This document shows positions 34,730 through 42,537 of a DNA stretch of 64,000 nt, one piece after another (positions within the stretch are counted from its first letter, which is position 1; each line of letters opens with the position of its first letter). Position numbers and translations under genes: made by a program. Where the stretch lies: assembly GCA_021324735.1 (NCBI GenBank), contig JAJPIO010000009.1, positions 248,001-312,000 on the forward strand. The letters run 5' to 3'. Source of the stretch: Bacteroidota bacterium. Lineage in GTDB: Bacteria; Bacteroidota; Ignavibacteria; Palsa-1295. The notes under the pieces are model-generated. The model was given only the letters and a program-made list of their open reading frames with translations. It was not told where the DNA came from and did no database searches.

Positions 34730-35833
34730 TTATTTCGGATTACTGGCTGAGTTAGCCGTTTCCCCGGCTGCTTTATCGAATTTTGCCTTTTGTCCTGCGA
34801 GTTCGTTATATAGCTTTTTGTCCCGGCCCGGGTCGAGCATAGCCAATGCGTCAGATTCCGTTTTGGAGGCTTCTGCCGTTTTTCCGCTCTTGAACAGAAC
34901 TTCCGCCTGTGTATCCATCACGCTTGCCTTTTCCTGCGGTGTCGGCGCGATCGCAAGAGCCCGCTTTGCGTATTCCGCAGCTTTATCAAGCACGGCCGAG
35001 TTTTCCGCGGCGGTCCATGCAAAGAAATTGAACATTTGGCCATCATCAGGATGGGCCATAGCCCAGCGGTCCATTCGACGTGCGGCGCTTTCTGGCTGTT
35101 TCTGTTCAAAATCATGTCGAACAAGAATCATGGTCGCTTGCTGGGCCTCTGCTCGCTTGGGAAATTCCTGGAGTGCGGTTTCCAACGTCTTCCATTGTGA
35201 GCCATCCGAAGTAAGGAAACCAACGTCGTATATGGCCTCTTCTTTTTGACCATGCTTATTACTGGGGTCGAGCTCCAGCACTTGTTTAAAAGCCGATAGC
35301 GCTCCAGCATTATCACCGTGCTCAGCAAGATAATTACCGGCGATCAACCACTTTTCCGGATCTTTGGTCGGGTTCGCGCCCTGCGTTGCATCTACGGCCG
35401 CTTTTGCTCCTCCGGCGGCCGCGGTTTCTAAAGAGCGTGCAAAACGATCGGCATCCTCATATCCAACGACCCGGTCTACTTCTTTTCCATCCGCACTGAA
35501 AAATATGATCGTCGGATAGCCGGTAATGCCGTAGGTATGGGCGAGGCCTACTCCTTCACCATGTTCAGCATCGAGCTTGATGGAGATAAATTTTGCATCG
35601 GCGATCTTGCCGACGTTCTCATCCGTATACGTTTTGCGATCGAGGACTTTACACCAGCCACACCAGGAAGTATAAAAATCCACCATGATCAGTTTGTGCT
35701 CTTTCGCAGCCAATTTCTTGGCATCATCAAACGAGACTGTTTTGAAGTGAACTTCTGCACGACCAACGGAAGTAGCGATAAGTGCAATAGCCACTCCTCC
35801 GATAAGACCCCACATTCGTGATCTTCCTGCCAT
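34730..35833 (-). CDS. Exported thioredoxin-fold protein with TPR-like C-terminus
   Basis: This is a periplasmic thiol-disulfide protein. A signal peptide (to about residue 26) leads to a Thioredoxin_7/DsbD-gamma-like domain with the active site SWCGWCK (Cys58 and Cys61) and the cis-Pro loop TGYPTIIFF. Residues of about 155-340 contain helical TPR-like repeats (WLIAGNYLAEHGDNAGALSA and AAEYAKRALAIAPTPQEKA, for example). Its ATG is three bases after the stop of the M1 aminopeptidase gene, and a GGAGA lies inside that stop region, so the pair is an operon. It may keep cysteines of exported proteins in the right state; the target is unknown. Confidence 0.88.
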   Translation of the reverse strand: MAGRSRMWGLIGGVAIALIATSVGRAEVHFKTVSFDDAKKLAAKEHKLIMVDFYTSWCGWCKVLDRKTYTDENVGKIADAKFISIKLDAEHGEGVGLAHTYGITGYPTIIFFSADGKEVDRVVGYEDADRFARSLETAAAGGAKAAVDATQGANPTKDPEKWLIAGNYLAEHGDNAGALSAFKQVLELDPSNKHGQKEEAIYDVGFLTSDGSQWKTLETALQEFPKRAEAQQATMILVRHDFEQKQPESAARRMDRWAMAHPDDGQMFNFFAWTAAENSAVLDKAAEYAKRALAIAPTPQEKASVMDTQAEVLFKSGKTAEASKTESDALAMLDPGRDKKLYNELAGQKAKFDKAAGETANSASNPK

Positions 35834-35836
35834 AAC

Positions 35837-37810
35837 TTATTTCTCCACGTGAAATTTAGTGGTTTGGGTACGCGAGCCGTCTGTTAATGTGGCGAAAAAG
35901 TCGCCACTGCTTAAAGTAGAGTACGAAACAGAACTCACCGTACTACCAATAACGAGAGGCCGCTCGACGACCGTTCGGCCCAGTACATCAACAATTTTTA
36001 ATAATGCTCCTTCACTAACGATGGCGTCATAGCTAAGTTTCACTGAACCATGGGCTTGCATTACTCGCAATGGTTCTTCTAAAGGGACATTTCCATTAAC
36101 AACAAGAGTAGGGTCATCCTGCAAATTAAATTCGGAAATGATCACGCCGTCCTGATCGAAAACAAGTGTATCGAAACCGTGTGGTACGTTAACCCGAAAC
36201 GTTTGATTGCGAAGACTATCAATGACAGTGAACTGGATCGTATCCTGTCCTCGAATACCCCAGAAATGCAACGGCATGATGTAGTGATCGGTGGAATCCT
36301 GGATCTGGTTAACTCGAAGGCGTACTTCATTGCCAACGAGCGCCCAGCCCATATCATAAATGGGATAATCAGGCCGGAAAATCCACTCATCGATGAACGT
36401 CTTTATATCGATCGGAGAGCGTGAGCCAATGCGGTTCGCAATGAAGTCGCGGAATTGGAAGGTGTTCGCCGTGGAATAAGCAAAGGCGTTCGAATAATCG
36501 CGAAGCGTATTAAAAAATAACGTGTCATCATTCAGCATGGCCCTTAGCATATGCAGTACACAGCCAGGCTTCCAATATACCGTTGGCACGTACGAATCGA
36601 ACATGTGGGCCACAGGCGGGTCATAGATCGGGGCCAGGAAATTGCGCTGAAGATAATCGTTTGCAATACCTTCCGCATAGCGCAAATAATTGGGATGCCC
36701 CCCGCGTACCTCCGCCCATAGCATCTCGCCATACGTTGCGAAGCCTTCGTTGAGCCAAATATCAGCCCAGGTTTCGCACGTCGTTTTATCGCCGAACCAT
36801 TGATGAAATAGCTCGTGTGCGATCACATACTCTTCTTTCCCCGTAAGGACCGGCCGGTACAATGCCGTGATCGTTTGATGTTCCATTCCTCCAAATCCGA
36901 AAGGCTCGAGAGGTACCTGGCTGTAATCCACAAACGGATATTCTCCGAAGAGCTTCGAATCATTTTCGAGCATCTTAGGAGTGTTACGAAACGCAAATCG
37001 GGCTGAGAATCGGCGACCGGAAGTGTCCGGTGCGTTATCGCTTGGCCACACGTAATAGATCACGGGGACGCTATCCTGTGGATTTGTAATGCGATGATAA
37101 TAGCTGCGTCCCGTTACCCATGTACTGGCATACGCGGCCATTAAATATGTTGCGATGGGCCGATCGCTTTTCCAACGATACGTGTGCGAGCCATCCTCCG
37201 TATTCGTATCAACGCTTTGCAACGTGCCATTACTTTGTGCGCTAATGCCGCTCGGTACCGTTACGCTAATTTCGGAATTCGCTTTATTGTAAGGCTCGTC
37301 ATTGCAGGGCATCCATTTATGAGCGTCGAGCGGCTCGCTCATCGTGTAGGCGACGTCCTCGGTTGTAGTATCGGTAATCCCGTAATAGGTTGCAAGAGAC
37401 CCTTTGGGATAAAAGTAAATTCCATCGTCAAAAGCCGCTGTCCTGGTGTAGGAAACCAATAGCGTAAGTTGAGTACCTTTTGCCCGCTCCGGAAGTGTCA
37501 GAGGGATCGAAACGGTATCCCCCATGATGGTAGGAGTAGCGATGAGTTGACCGTTGATACTTACCGAATCGATATTCATTTCAGCGGCATCGAGTACGAT
37601 GGCGCTGGTCGTATCGATAAGCGTAACCGTGATCTGATTTCGGCCATGGAATAATTGTGTCTTTTGATTAAAGATTGGCCGCCAATCCATGAGGAGCTTA
37701 TAGCTTAATACTCGATAGGGACGCTTTGGGGAAGGGGCGGGCATTTGAGCAGCCGCCTGAACTGCCACAGCTCCCAGCAGAATGGAAAAAACGAGGCTTT
37801 TAAGGGTCAT
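35837..37810 (-). CDS. M1 family metallopeptidase with T9SS sorting domain
   Basis: This secreted zinc aminopeptidase has 657 residues. A signal peptide (to about 21) precedes the M1 N-terminal beta domain. The exopeptidase motif reads GGMEHQT, a variant of GxMEN. The zinc site is HELFHQWFGD with the third ligand Glu 18 residues later (LNEGFATY), giving HExxH-x18-E near residue 330. The C-terminal 85 residues (from about 570) form a T9SS type A-like sorting domain ending in TTKFHVEK. It should therefore be exported across the outer membrane and lacks the long helical domain of cytosolic M1 enzymes. The thioredoxin-TPR gene follows three bases later. Confidence 0.93.
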   Translation of the reverse strand: MTLKSLVFSILLGAVAVQAAAQMPAPSPKRPYRVLSYKLLMDWRPIFNQKTQLFHGRNQITVTLIDTTSAIVLDAAEMNIDSVSINGQLIATPTIMGDTVSIPLTLPERAKGTQLTLLVSYTRTAAFDDGIYFYPKGSLATYYGITDTTTEDVAYTMSEPLDAHKWMPCNDEPYNKANSEISVTVPSGISAQSNGTLQSVDTNTEDGSHTYRWKSDRPIATYLMAAYASTWVTGRSYYHRITNPQDSVPVIYYVWPSDNAPDTSGRRFSARFAFRNTPKMLENDSKLFGEYPFVDYSQVPLEPFGFGGMEHQTITALYRPVLTGKEEYVIAHELFHQWFGDKTTCETWADIWLNEGFATYGEMLWAEVRGGHPNYLRYAEGIANDYLQRNFLAPIYDPPVAHMFDSYVPTVYWKPGCVLHMLRAMLNDDTLFFNTLRDYSNAFAYSTANTFQFRDFIANRIGSRSPIDIKTFIDEWIFRPDYPIYDMGWALVGNEVRLRVNQIQDSTDHYIMPLHFWGIRGQDTIQFTVIDSLRNQTFRVNVPHGFDTLVFDQDGVIISEFNLQDDPTLVVNGNVPLEEPLRVMQAHGSVKLSYDAIVSEGALLKIVDVLGRTVVERPLVIGSTVSSVSYSTLSSGDFFATLTDGSRTQTTKFHVEK

Positions 37811-37867
37811 GAAAGGAGAACAGGCAAACTGGAGGAAAGGAGTTCAATCCAGAACTTTAAAAATTGA

Positions 37868-37895
37868 AAGCGCCGGGTTTGCCCTCCCGGCGCTT
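37868..37895 (-). terminator. Rho-independent terminator between a T9SS cargo gene and the peptidase
   Basis: The perfect 10-bp stem AAGCGCCGGG/CCCGGCGCTT has an eight-base loop; on the minus strand CAATTTTT follows. It lies about 180 bases after the cargo gene stop (38075) and 58 bases before the peptidase start. A smaller GAAGCT/AGCTTC hairpin sits beside it. No gene was seen in the remaining gap (37811-38074). Confidence 0.75.
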
Positions 37896-38074
37896 ATTGT
37901 GAGAAGCTTTTTTGAGCTTCAGGTGAGTCTCTAGTTTAGTTTGCCAATTCGAAAACTTAATAAAGATTATGCCAATTTTAAAACCGCCCTAATTTACTCG
38001 GATTTAACATGTGGATAATCAAATTTGTCCATTTCTGAGAAAGCTATAGTCCTTGAATCCCAAAATCGGACATA

Positions 38075-39508
38075 TCAATGAATTATGTTAAGAGGTACGC
38101 ACTGGTTTAATGATCTAACGAAATATAGTCCAGCCGGAAGTGAGGCGACATTGATCTCTCCCTCACCGTTCTTGATAATCTCATCAGCAATTCTTTGGCC
38201 GAGCACGTTGAATATCTCCACTCGATCCCCAGGATTTTGAATGAATAATCGATTGCTTGCAGGATTAGGGTAAACCACGATGTTAGAATTCGCTTGCGGC
38301 CCCTCATGAACTGGAAGTTGATATAGATTGCCTGCAAGGAAATGACTGTAGATCGTACGGGCTTCATTCAGCATCGCACCGGAATCAGCCGGGCTCAGTG
38401 CCGGCCCGGTTGTCGGTCGTACGAAAAAAGCGTAATTAAAGAAAACAGTATCGCCATGAACGAGGGGAACGTGGCTCAGGCTCGAAAGTATCATTCGTGC
38501 ATCGCCGACACCGCTGAGAGCTGTATCGTGATGCACTTCCGTCAAAAAAGCATAGCGATCGGAATCGGTGATCGGATCGTCCAGAATATTCCAGTAGCGA
38601 AGAGAGGTTACGCCGGCATTCGGTCGATTCGGGCCATGCTGGGCTTCCAAGACCATAGCGCCCAATAGCGGATCGGTCGAGCTTTGATCGGTGAAGAAGA
38701 CCGTCGCCTGAATTCCTTCATTCTGCACGCCCTTAGTCCGGTCGTCACCTGGATAGTTGATATCGCCATCCACGACCATCGCAACGACAGGATTGAACAC
38801 CGTATCCTCGCCAGTGTAAATGATCTCGTTCTGAACGATCGCGACATCCTTAAGCAGACCGTGGTCCCAAAAGCTGATCCTCGATCGTACCTCGAGCGAG
38901 AACGGATCGACTAAGGTATCATAAATTGCCGTGGGATCGGAATCCTTATAGATCGTAAATAGATCTTCGTCGCCAAGGGTAGAAGGGGGACCGGCTGTTG
39001 TTCGAAGCGGTACGCTGTCGATATAAGCCGGTTGGCCATTAACAATTCGAAGCGGCCATGCCGGACCAACAAGATCGGTCGAACGATACAGCCGATACTT
39101 ATCCCGCGCCTGCTGCGATGAATCGATCGGACCGCCATCATAAATAATACTTCCGGGGACAAAGATCGAATGGCCGTCATTCGGATTATAAGAATATTCC
39201 GTATGCGGCATCAATACACCGTTTCGTCTGCGCAATCCACCGATCCATAGTCCAGCGCCATAAATAACGGTATCTGATACGCTGCCGCCGTTCTGCCACA
39301 ACGCTCCGCCGGGCGTTACTGTCAGGCTAAAAATATCCGACTGTGTAAAGAGCGCGCCGTTGTTGGTCATATAAGCTGTCCAATGCCCCAGGCTATTGGA
39401 CCGCCGCATAAATAGATCCTGCGCTTGTGCAGAAAGTGCGAAGTACGATACGTGAACCGCAAAAAGAACAAAGAGGCGTACTACAACTCGAGTTGAGGCC
39501 TGTTTCAT
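38075..39508 (-). CDS. Secreted protein with T9SS sorting domain, function unknown
   Basis: This exported protein of 477 residues has a signal peptide ending near SAQAQ. The central region (about 35-390) matches no catalytic family I know; it starts with a GHWTAYMTNNGALF segment and has many beta strands and Asp-rich loops (MVVDGDINYPGDD). The C-terminus is a clear T9SS type A sorting domain: NIVVYPNPASNRLFIQNP, VEIFNVLGQRI, then LPAGLYFVR. It is probably surface-exposed or released. It stands alone between terminators and an epimerase gene 28 bases upstream on the same strand. Confidence 0.82.
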   Translation of the reverse strand: MKQASTRVVVRLFVLFAVHVSYFALSAQAQDLFMRRSNSLGHWTAYMTNNGALFTQSDIFSLTVTPGGALWQNGGSVSDTVIYGAGLWIGGLRRRNGVLMPHTEYSYNPNDGHSIFVPGSIIYDGGPIDSSQQARDKYRLYRSTDLVGPAWPLRIVNGQPAYIDSVPLRTTAGPPSTLGDEDLFTIYKDSDPTAIYDTLVDPFSLEVRSRISFWDHGLLKDVAIVQNEIIYTGEDTVFNPVVAMVVDGDINYPGDDRTKGVQNEGIQATVFFTDQSSTDPLLGAMVLEAQHGPNRPNAGVTSLRYWNILDDPITDSDRYAFLTEVHHDTALSGVGDARMILSSLSHVPLVHGDTVFFNYAFFVRPTTGPALSPADSGAMLNEARTIYSHFLAGNLYQLPVHEGPQANSNIVVYPNPASNRLFIQNPGDRVEIFNVLGQRIADEIIKNGEGEINVASLPAGLYFVRSLNQCVPLNIIH

Positions 39509-39536
39509 AATTTACACCTCATGATTTATCGTGACC

Positions 39537-40517
39537 TTACATCCAGCCCATCTTTCTATACCAAGCGGTAGTATCTTTAATGCCATCTTCGAGAGAGACT
39601 TGCTGGCGATAACCAAGCTCACGCATCGCTTTATCGACACTGCAGGTCCAATTCGCCTGGACCATATCGCGGCCCTTCTCCCAATTTAGAACGCTCGGCT
39701 TTTTTCGGAACATCGAAAAGAATTCGGAAAGTCCGGCAACCGTATAGACCAGGGCGTGGGGTAACTTCACGGTTAACCCGCCGCGTCTCAAAATTTCGCC
39801 GGTCAGATTACTCACTTCCCGCCACGTGTAATGCCGTTCGCTGCCAACAAAATAAGTCTCGTTCTTTGCCGAATCCTTATCCAGCGCAAGCTGCACCGCA
39901 TGACCGACATCCGACACATGCGATAGGTTAACCCACTTATCGCGCATGCCAATAAGCGGTTTTAACCGTTTATCGACCGTTTGAAAAAACGTAAGGATCG
40001 CCGTGTCGCGCGGACCATAAATAGCAGGCAAGCGCAGGATCGTCACCGGAAGATCGTTGCGGGAGCGTTCGCATTCTTCCTCGGCGGCCCGCTTCGATTT
40101 ACCATACGTAGTGATCGGGTGGGGTGGCGTTAACTCTGTCACCGGCTGCCCATCCAGCGAAGGACCCACTGCCGTTTGGCTCGAGCAGAAAATAAAACGA
40201 TCGAGGTTCGGATTGTACCGCTTCGAAGCTTCGAGCAAAGCGCGCGTCGGCAGAACGTTGCCATCGAAAAAGCCCTGCTTATTCTTAGCAGCCGTAACTC
40301 CCGCGACGTGCACGATCGCATCGACATTCTCTACCACTGGCTTCAGCGATTCCGGATCGGTCATATCGGCGGAGACGACCTCGATCGGCTTATCGTTCAG
40401 CCACGTCAGGCTCGAAGATTTCCGAACGACCGCGCGGACCTCATGCCCGGCATCGAGCAGCGAATCTGCGATATGCGAGCCGACAAAGCCGGACGCGCCA
40501 GTTACTAATACTTTCAT
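39537..40517 (-). CDS. NAD-dependent epimerase/dehydratase (extended SDR)
   Basis: This is an extended short-chain dehydrogenase/reductase of 326 residues acting on a nucleotide sugar or related substrate. The Rossmann motif is VLVTGASGFVGSH (GxxGxxG). The acidic step for NADP/NAD choice is not obvious (RAVVRKSS suggests NADP). The catalytic YGKSK (YxxxK) is present, with Ser in FCSSQTAVG. The domain IRLP-like RLPAIYGPRD follows. The exact reaction is unknown. It lies between a T9SS cargo gene and a bacilliredoxin gene, all on the minus strand. Confidence 0.9.
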   Translation of the reverse strand: MKVLVTGASGFVGSHIADSLLDAGHEVRAVVRKSSSLTWLNDKPIEVVSADMTDPESLKPVVENVDAIVHVAGVTAAKNKQGFFDGNVLPTRALLEASKRYNPNLDRFIFCSSQTAVGPSLDGQPVTELTPPHPITTYGKSKRAAEEECERSRNDLPVTILRLPAIYGPRDTAILTFFQTVDKRLKPLIGMRDKWVNLSHVSDVGHAVQLALDKDSAKNETYFVGSERHYTWREVSNLTGEILRRGGLTVKLPHALVYTVAGLSEFFSMFRKKPSVLNWEKGRDMVQANWTCSVDKAMRELGYRQQVSLEDGIKDTTAWYRKMGWM

Positions 40518-40537
40518 TTTGAAAAATAGAGAAAGAG

Positions 40538-40562
40538 CCGACTTGAGAGACGTTCAAGCCGG
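40538..40562 (-). terminator. Possible intrinsic terminator after the bacilliredoxin gene
   Basis: On the minus strand CCGGCTTGA pairs with TCAAGTCGG (one mismatch) around a seven-base loop, followed by a pyrimidine-rich tract that includes TTTTT about 12 bases later. It lies 27 bases after the bacilliredoxin stop. The T-run is distant, so the call is tentative. Confidence 0.45.
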
Positions 40563-40588
40563 AGGTTGCATTCCCTTAAACCGTAGGC

Positions 40589-41017
40589 TTAGGCAGCTAC
40601 TTTCGAGGTGCAGTGCTCGTTAAAAGCGTCCTTGATGATCTCGGCGAGCATCGGGGCGGGGCGGCCTTCGATCTGCCAGCGCTCGAGCATCCAGACGAGC
40701 TCGCCATCGCGGAGCAGGCCCATCGAGGGTGAACTGGGCGCAAAACCGGCGAAATAGCCACGCGCGCGGGCTACCGCTTCCACATCATTACCGGCAAAAG
40801 CGCTGATCATACGGTCCGGGAGGACGGCATTCTGGACGGCCATACCAAGGGCCGGGCGGGCGCTTCCGGCGGCGCAACCGCAGACCGAATTAATAAAAAT
40901 CAGTGCGGTCCCGGGCTGTTTGACCGCCGCATCGACATCCGCAGCGGTGCGGGCTTCCCCAATTCCCATACTCGTCACTTCCTCACGCATCGGCCGAATC
41001 ATATTCTCGTCGTACAT
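40589..41017 (-). CDS. Bacilliredoxin, BrxA/BrxB (YphP/YqiW) family
   Basis: This is a small cytoplasmic thioredoxin-fold protein that removes bacillithiol from oxidised protein cysteines in organisms that make bacillithiol. The family motif CGC is present at residues 46-48 in FINSVCGCAAGSARPAL, with MIRPMREEVTSMG at the N-terminus and the block APSSPSMGLLRDGELVWMLER. The length of 142 residues is normal. AAGGAG lies five bases before the ATG at 41017. Three short repeats occur in its upstream region (41027-41077). This suggests that the organism uses bacillithiol, as many Bacteroidota do. Confidence 0.92.
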   Translation of the reverse strand: MYDENMIRPMREEVTSMGIGEARTAADVDAAVKQPGTALIFINSVCGCAAGSARPALGMAVQNAVLPDRMISAFAGNDVEAVARARGYFAGFAPSSPSMGLLRDGELVWMLERWQIEGRPAPMLAEIIKDAFNEHCTSKVAA

Positions 41018-41026
41018 TCTCGCTCC

Positions 41027-41077
41027 TTGATAAAAAACTAAGCCCGTGATAAAAACAAAGCTTTGATAAAAACTAAC
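41027..41077 (-). repeat. Three near-identical 15-bp repeats in the bacilliredoxin leader
   Basis: Plus-strand copies TTGATAAAAAACTAA (41027-41041), GTGATAAAAACAAAG (41046-41060) and TTGATAAAAACTAAC (41063-41077) are spaced 19 and 17 bases apart. The first copy ends next to the gene's Shine-Dalgarno site. The palindrome CAAAGCTTTG joins copies two and three. Such phasing suggests a multi-site operator or promoter array, but no known regulator site was recognised. Confidence 0.55.
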
Positions 41078-41394
41078 TTCGCGCTTCTAACACGTTGAAT
41101 GGAGAAATTTGTTGCGACACACGCCAGGCTTTCAGCAGAGAGAATTGAGTTCTGTTTTCATACTTCGCTTCTTTTGGAAAGAAATGCTATAGAAATTTGC
41201 TTTGTGTTTTGCGTTGTAATTTCATGAAAGCAGCAAAACCGAGTTCCCGAAATTCCAGAATTTTGTCTGAACTGGGATGTGTGGGATTTGGGGATGGCTG
41301 GGATTTGGGGATGGCTGGGGATGCGTGCTGCCGCCAACGTAGGCATCGGCACTCTTGGTGAAAACATTCTACTATAGAATGCCGAGCGCACGCC
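41078..41394. other. Intergenic stretch without a supported gene
   Basis: This 317-base stretch separates the bacilliredoxin promoter region from the lipoprotein stop at 41395. A minus-strand open frame of 77 codons at 41158-41391 is rich in Ser, Arg and Ile with no domain, and looks spurious. The only clear structure is the G-rich tandem repeat at 41283-41320. Confidence 0.5.
41283..41320 (+). repeat. Tandem 17-bp G-rich repeat with G-quadruplex potential
   Basis: Two perfect copies of GGGATTTGGGGATGGCT (41283-41299 and 41300-41316) run into a partial third copy (GGGG). G-tracts at 83-85, 90-93, 300-302, 307-310 and 317-320 (last digits of 41,xxx) are joined by loops of four, six, four and six bases, which fits the G3+N1-7 quadruplex rule. 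Confidence 0.7.
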
Positions 41395-42399
41395 TCAATA
41401 AATCCCGTAGTGCATGTTTGCGATCGAGCCGTTGGTGATCGTGAAGACGCGTCCCGTTGTAATGTCCTTGCCCGAGAAATTGAACGTGCCGGAGATGCGC
41501 TTCGCTGTTGCGTCGAAGGCGGTGATCGTTAGGGTGCCGCTTCCCACGGGGTAGGTACTGAATCCGGATGAGGCGCCGCTGGTGATCTCCATGTACGAAC
41601 CTATAGCCGCGGCTTTGCTGGCTCCGAAGTTATAGGTCCCGACGCCGGGATTTTTGATATCGACTTCGAGCGAGCGAACCGTGCCGGCGGCGTCAGTGGC
41701 GTCATATTTTAATTGGAGCGTCGAGTCGAATGCAAGGACGTCGCCTTCGGCCGTCACACTTCCGGTATCCGGTGATTGAAAGAGCGTGCCGTTCACGACC
41801 GCGCTCAGCGTTCCCTGCGAGAAAGCTCCGCGTCCGATCGGAACGTCGCTAAAGTAACCGGATAGGATCGAGTCGGTACTTGTCGCGCCTCTGAACGGCT
41901 TCGCGACGCACCAAAATGTGCCCGAGAGCAGATTATTGACCGTGTCGAACTTTAGGATATGAACGGCGCCTGACTGCGCGCCTTTTTGTGTACTGTCATA
42001 GTCGAGGTCGATCATCGCGCCGATGGTGTCGGTCCCCGGGATGGCATAGATGGCGGGCGTCGGCGTGAGATAATCGATGAAGATGGTCATCCCATGGGGA
42101 AGCCCCGGCCCTTGCGAACCGTTGAGTGTCATGTCGATCTGCAGAAAGTATGCGTTCGGGGGAAGCGGACCATACCGCTTTGTACGTACCGCATAAACGA
42201 AAGAGCCTTTGGCGTGCTCGCGGCGCAGCACCGGCTGGCCATTCACCCGAAATCCAATTTCGCCCGCGGTGACACCTGCGGGGAGCGTATCGGTGTTAAC
42301 GTGTGGTGTGGTATTGTTTTGCGGTGGCGCATCGGGGTGGCTGCAGCCAACAAACGCGAGCAGCATTACGGTAAGGACGAAAGAACGTGTGCGAGTCAT
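41395..42399 (-). CDS. Lipoprotein with an apparent internal duplication (DUF6252-like)
   Basis: This is an exported lipoprotein of unknown function, 334 residues from the ATG at 42399, with signal and lipobox FVGC. Two copies of a beta domain can be seen. The first begins at GEIGFRVNGQPV and ends LLSGTFWCVAKPFRG with SGYFSDV. The second begins LSAVVNGTLFQ and ends RISGTFNFSGKDITTGRVF with TITNGSIANMHY. This resembles DUF6252-like domains of Bacteroidota lipoproteins. A TTG at 42405 is in frame but less likely. Its upstream region carries paired palindromic repeats (42440-42501). Confidence 0.75.
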   Translation of the reverse strand: MTRTRSFVLTVMLLAFVGCSHPDAPPQNNTTPHVNTDTLPAGVTAGEIGFRVNGQPVLRREHAKGSFVYAVRTKRYGPLPPNAYFLQIDMTLNGSQGPGLPHGMTIFIDYLTPTPAIYAIPGTDTIGAMIDLDYDSTQKGAQSGAVHILKFDTVNNLLSGTFWCVAKPFRGATSTDSILSGYFSDVPIGRGAFSQGTLSAVVNGTLFQSPDTGSVTAEGDVLAFDSTLQLKYDATDAAGTVRSLEVDIKNPGVGTYNFGASKAAAIGSYMEITSGASSGFSTYPVGSGTLTITAFDATAKRISGTFNFSGKDITTGRVFTITNGSIANMHYGIY

Positions 42400-42439
42400 A
42401 CTCAATTAAACGATGAAGGCACAAGAGAACTGACAACCT

Positions 42440-42501
42440 TTGAAGTTCAAAAAAGGGATTGGTTTGGAATATAGGGATTGGTTCGAATTGAAGTTCAAAA
42501 A
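42440..42501. repeat. Nested direct repeats built on the palindrome TTGAAGTTCAA
   Basis: TTGAAGTTCAAAAA occurs at 42440-42453 and 42488-42501, exactly 48 bases apart, and its core TTGAA-G-TTCAA is an inverted repeat. Between the copies, AGGGATTGGTT occurs at 42454-42464 and 42473-42483. The array lies just upstream of the lipoprotein start at 42399 and downstream of the GT-C gene, so it may be an operator. Confidence 0.55.
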
Positions 42502-42537
42502 CAGTCCATCTACGGAAGATTCATCGCGTAAATCGTC

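Noticed and set aside
41158-41391. 77-codon minus-strand frame next to the lipoprotein gene
   Set aside because: Low-complexity Ser/Arg/Ile content and passage through the G-rich repeat suggest chance; no family is seen.
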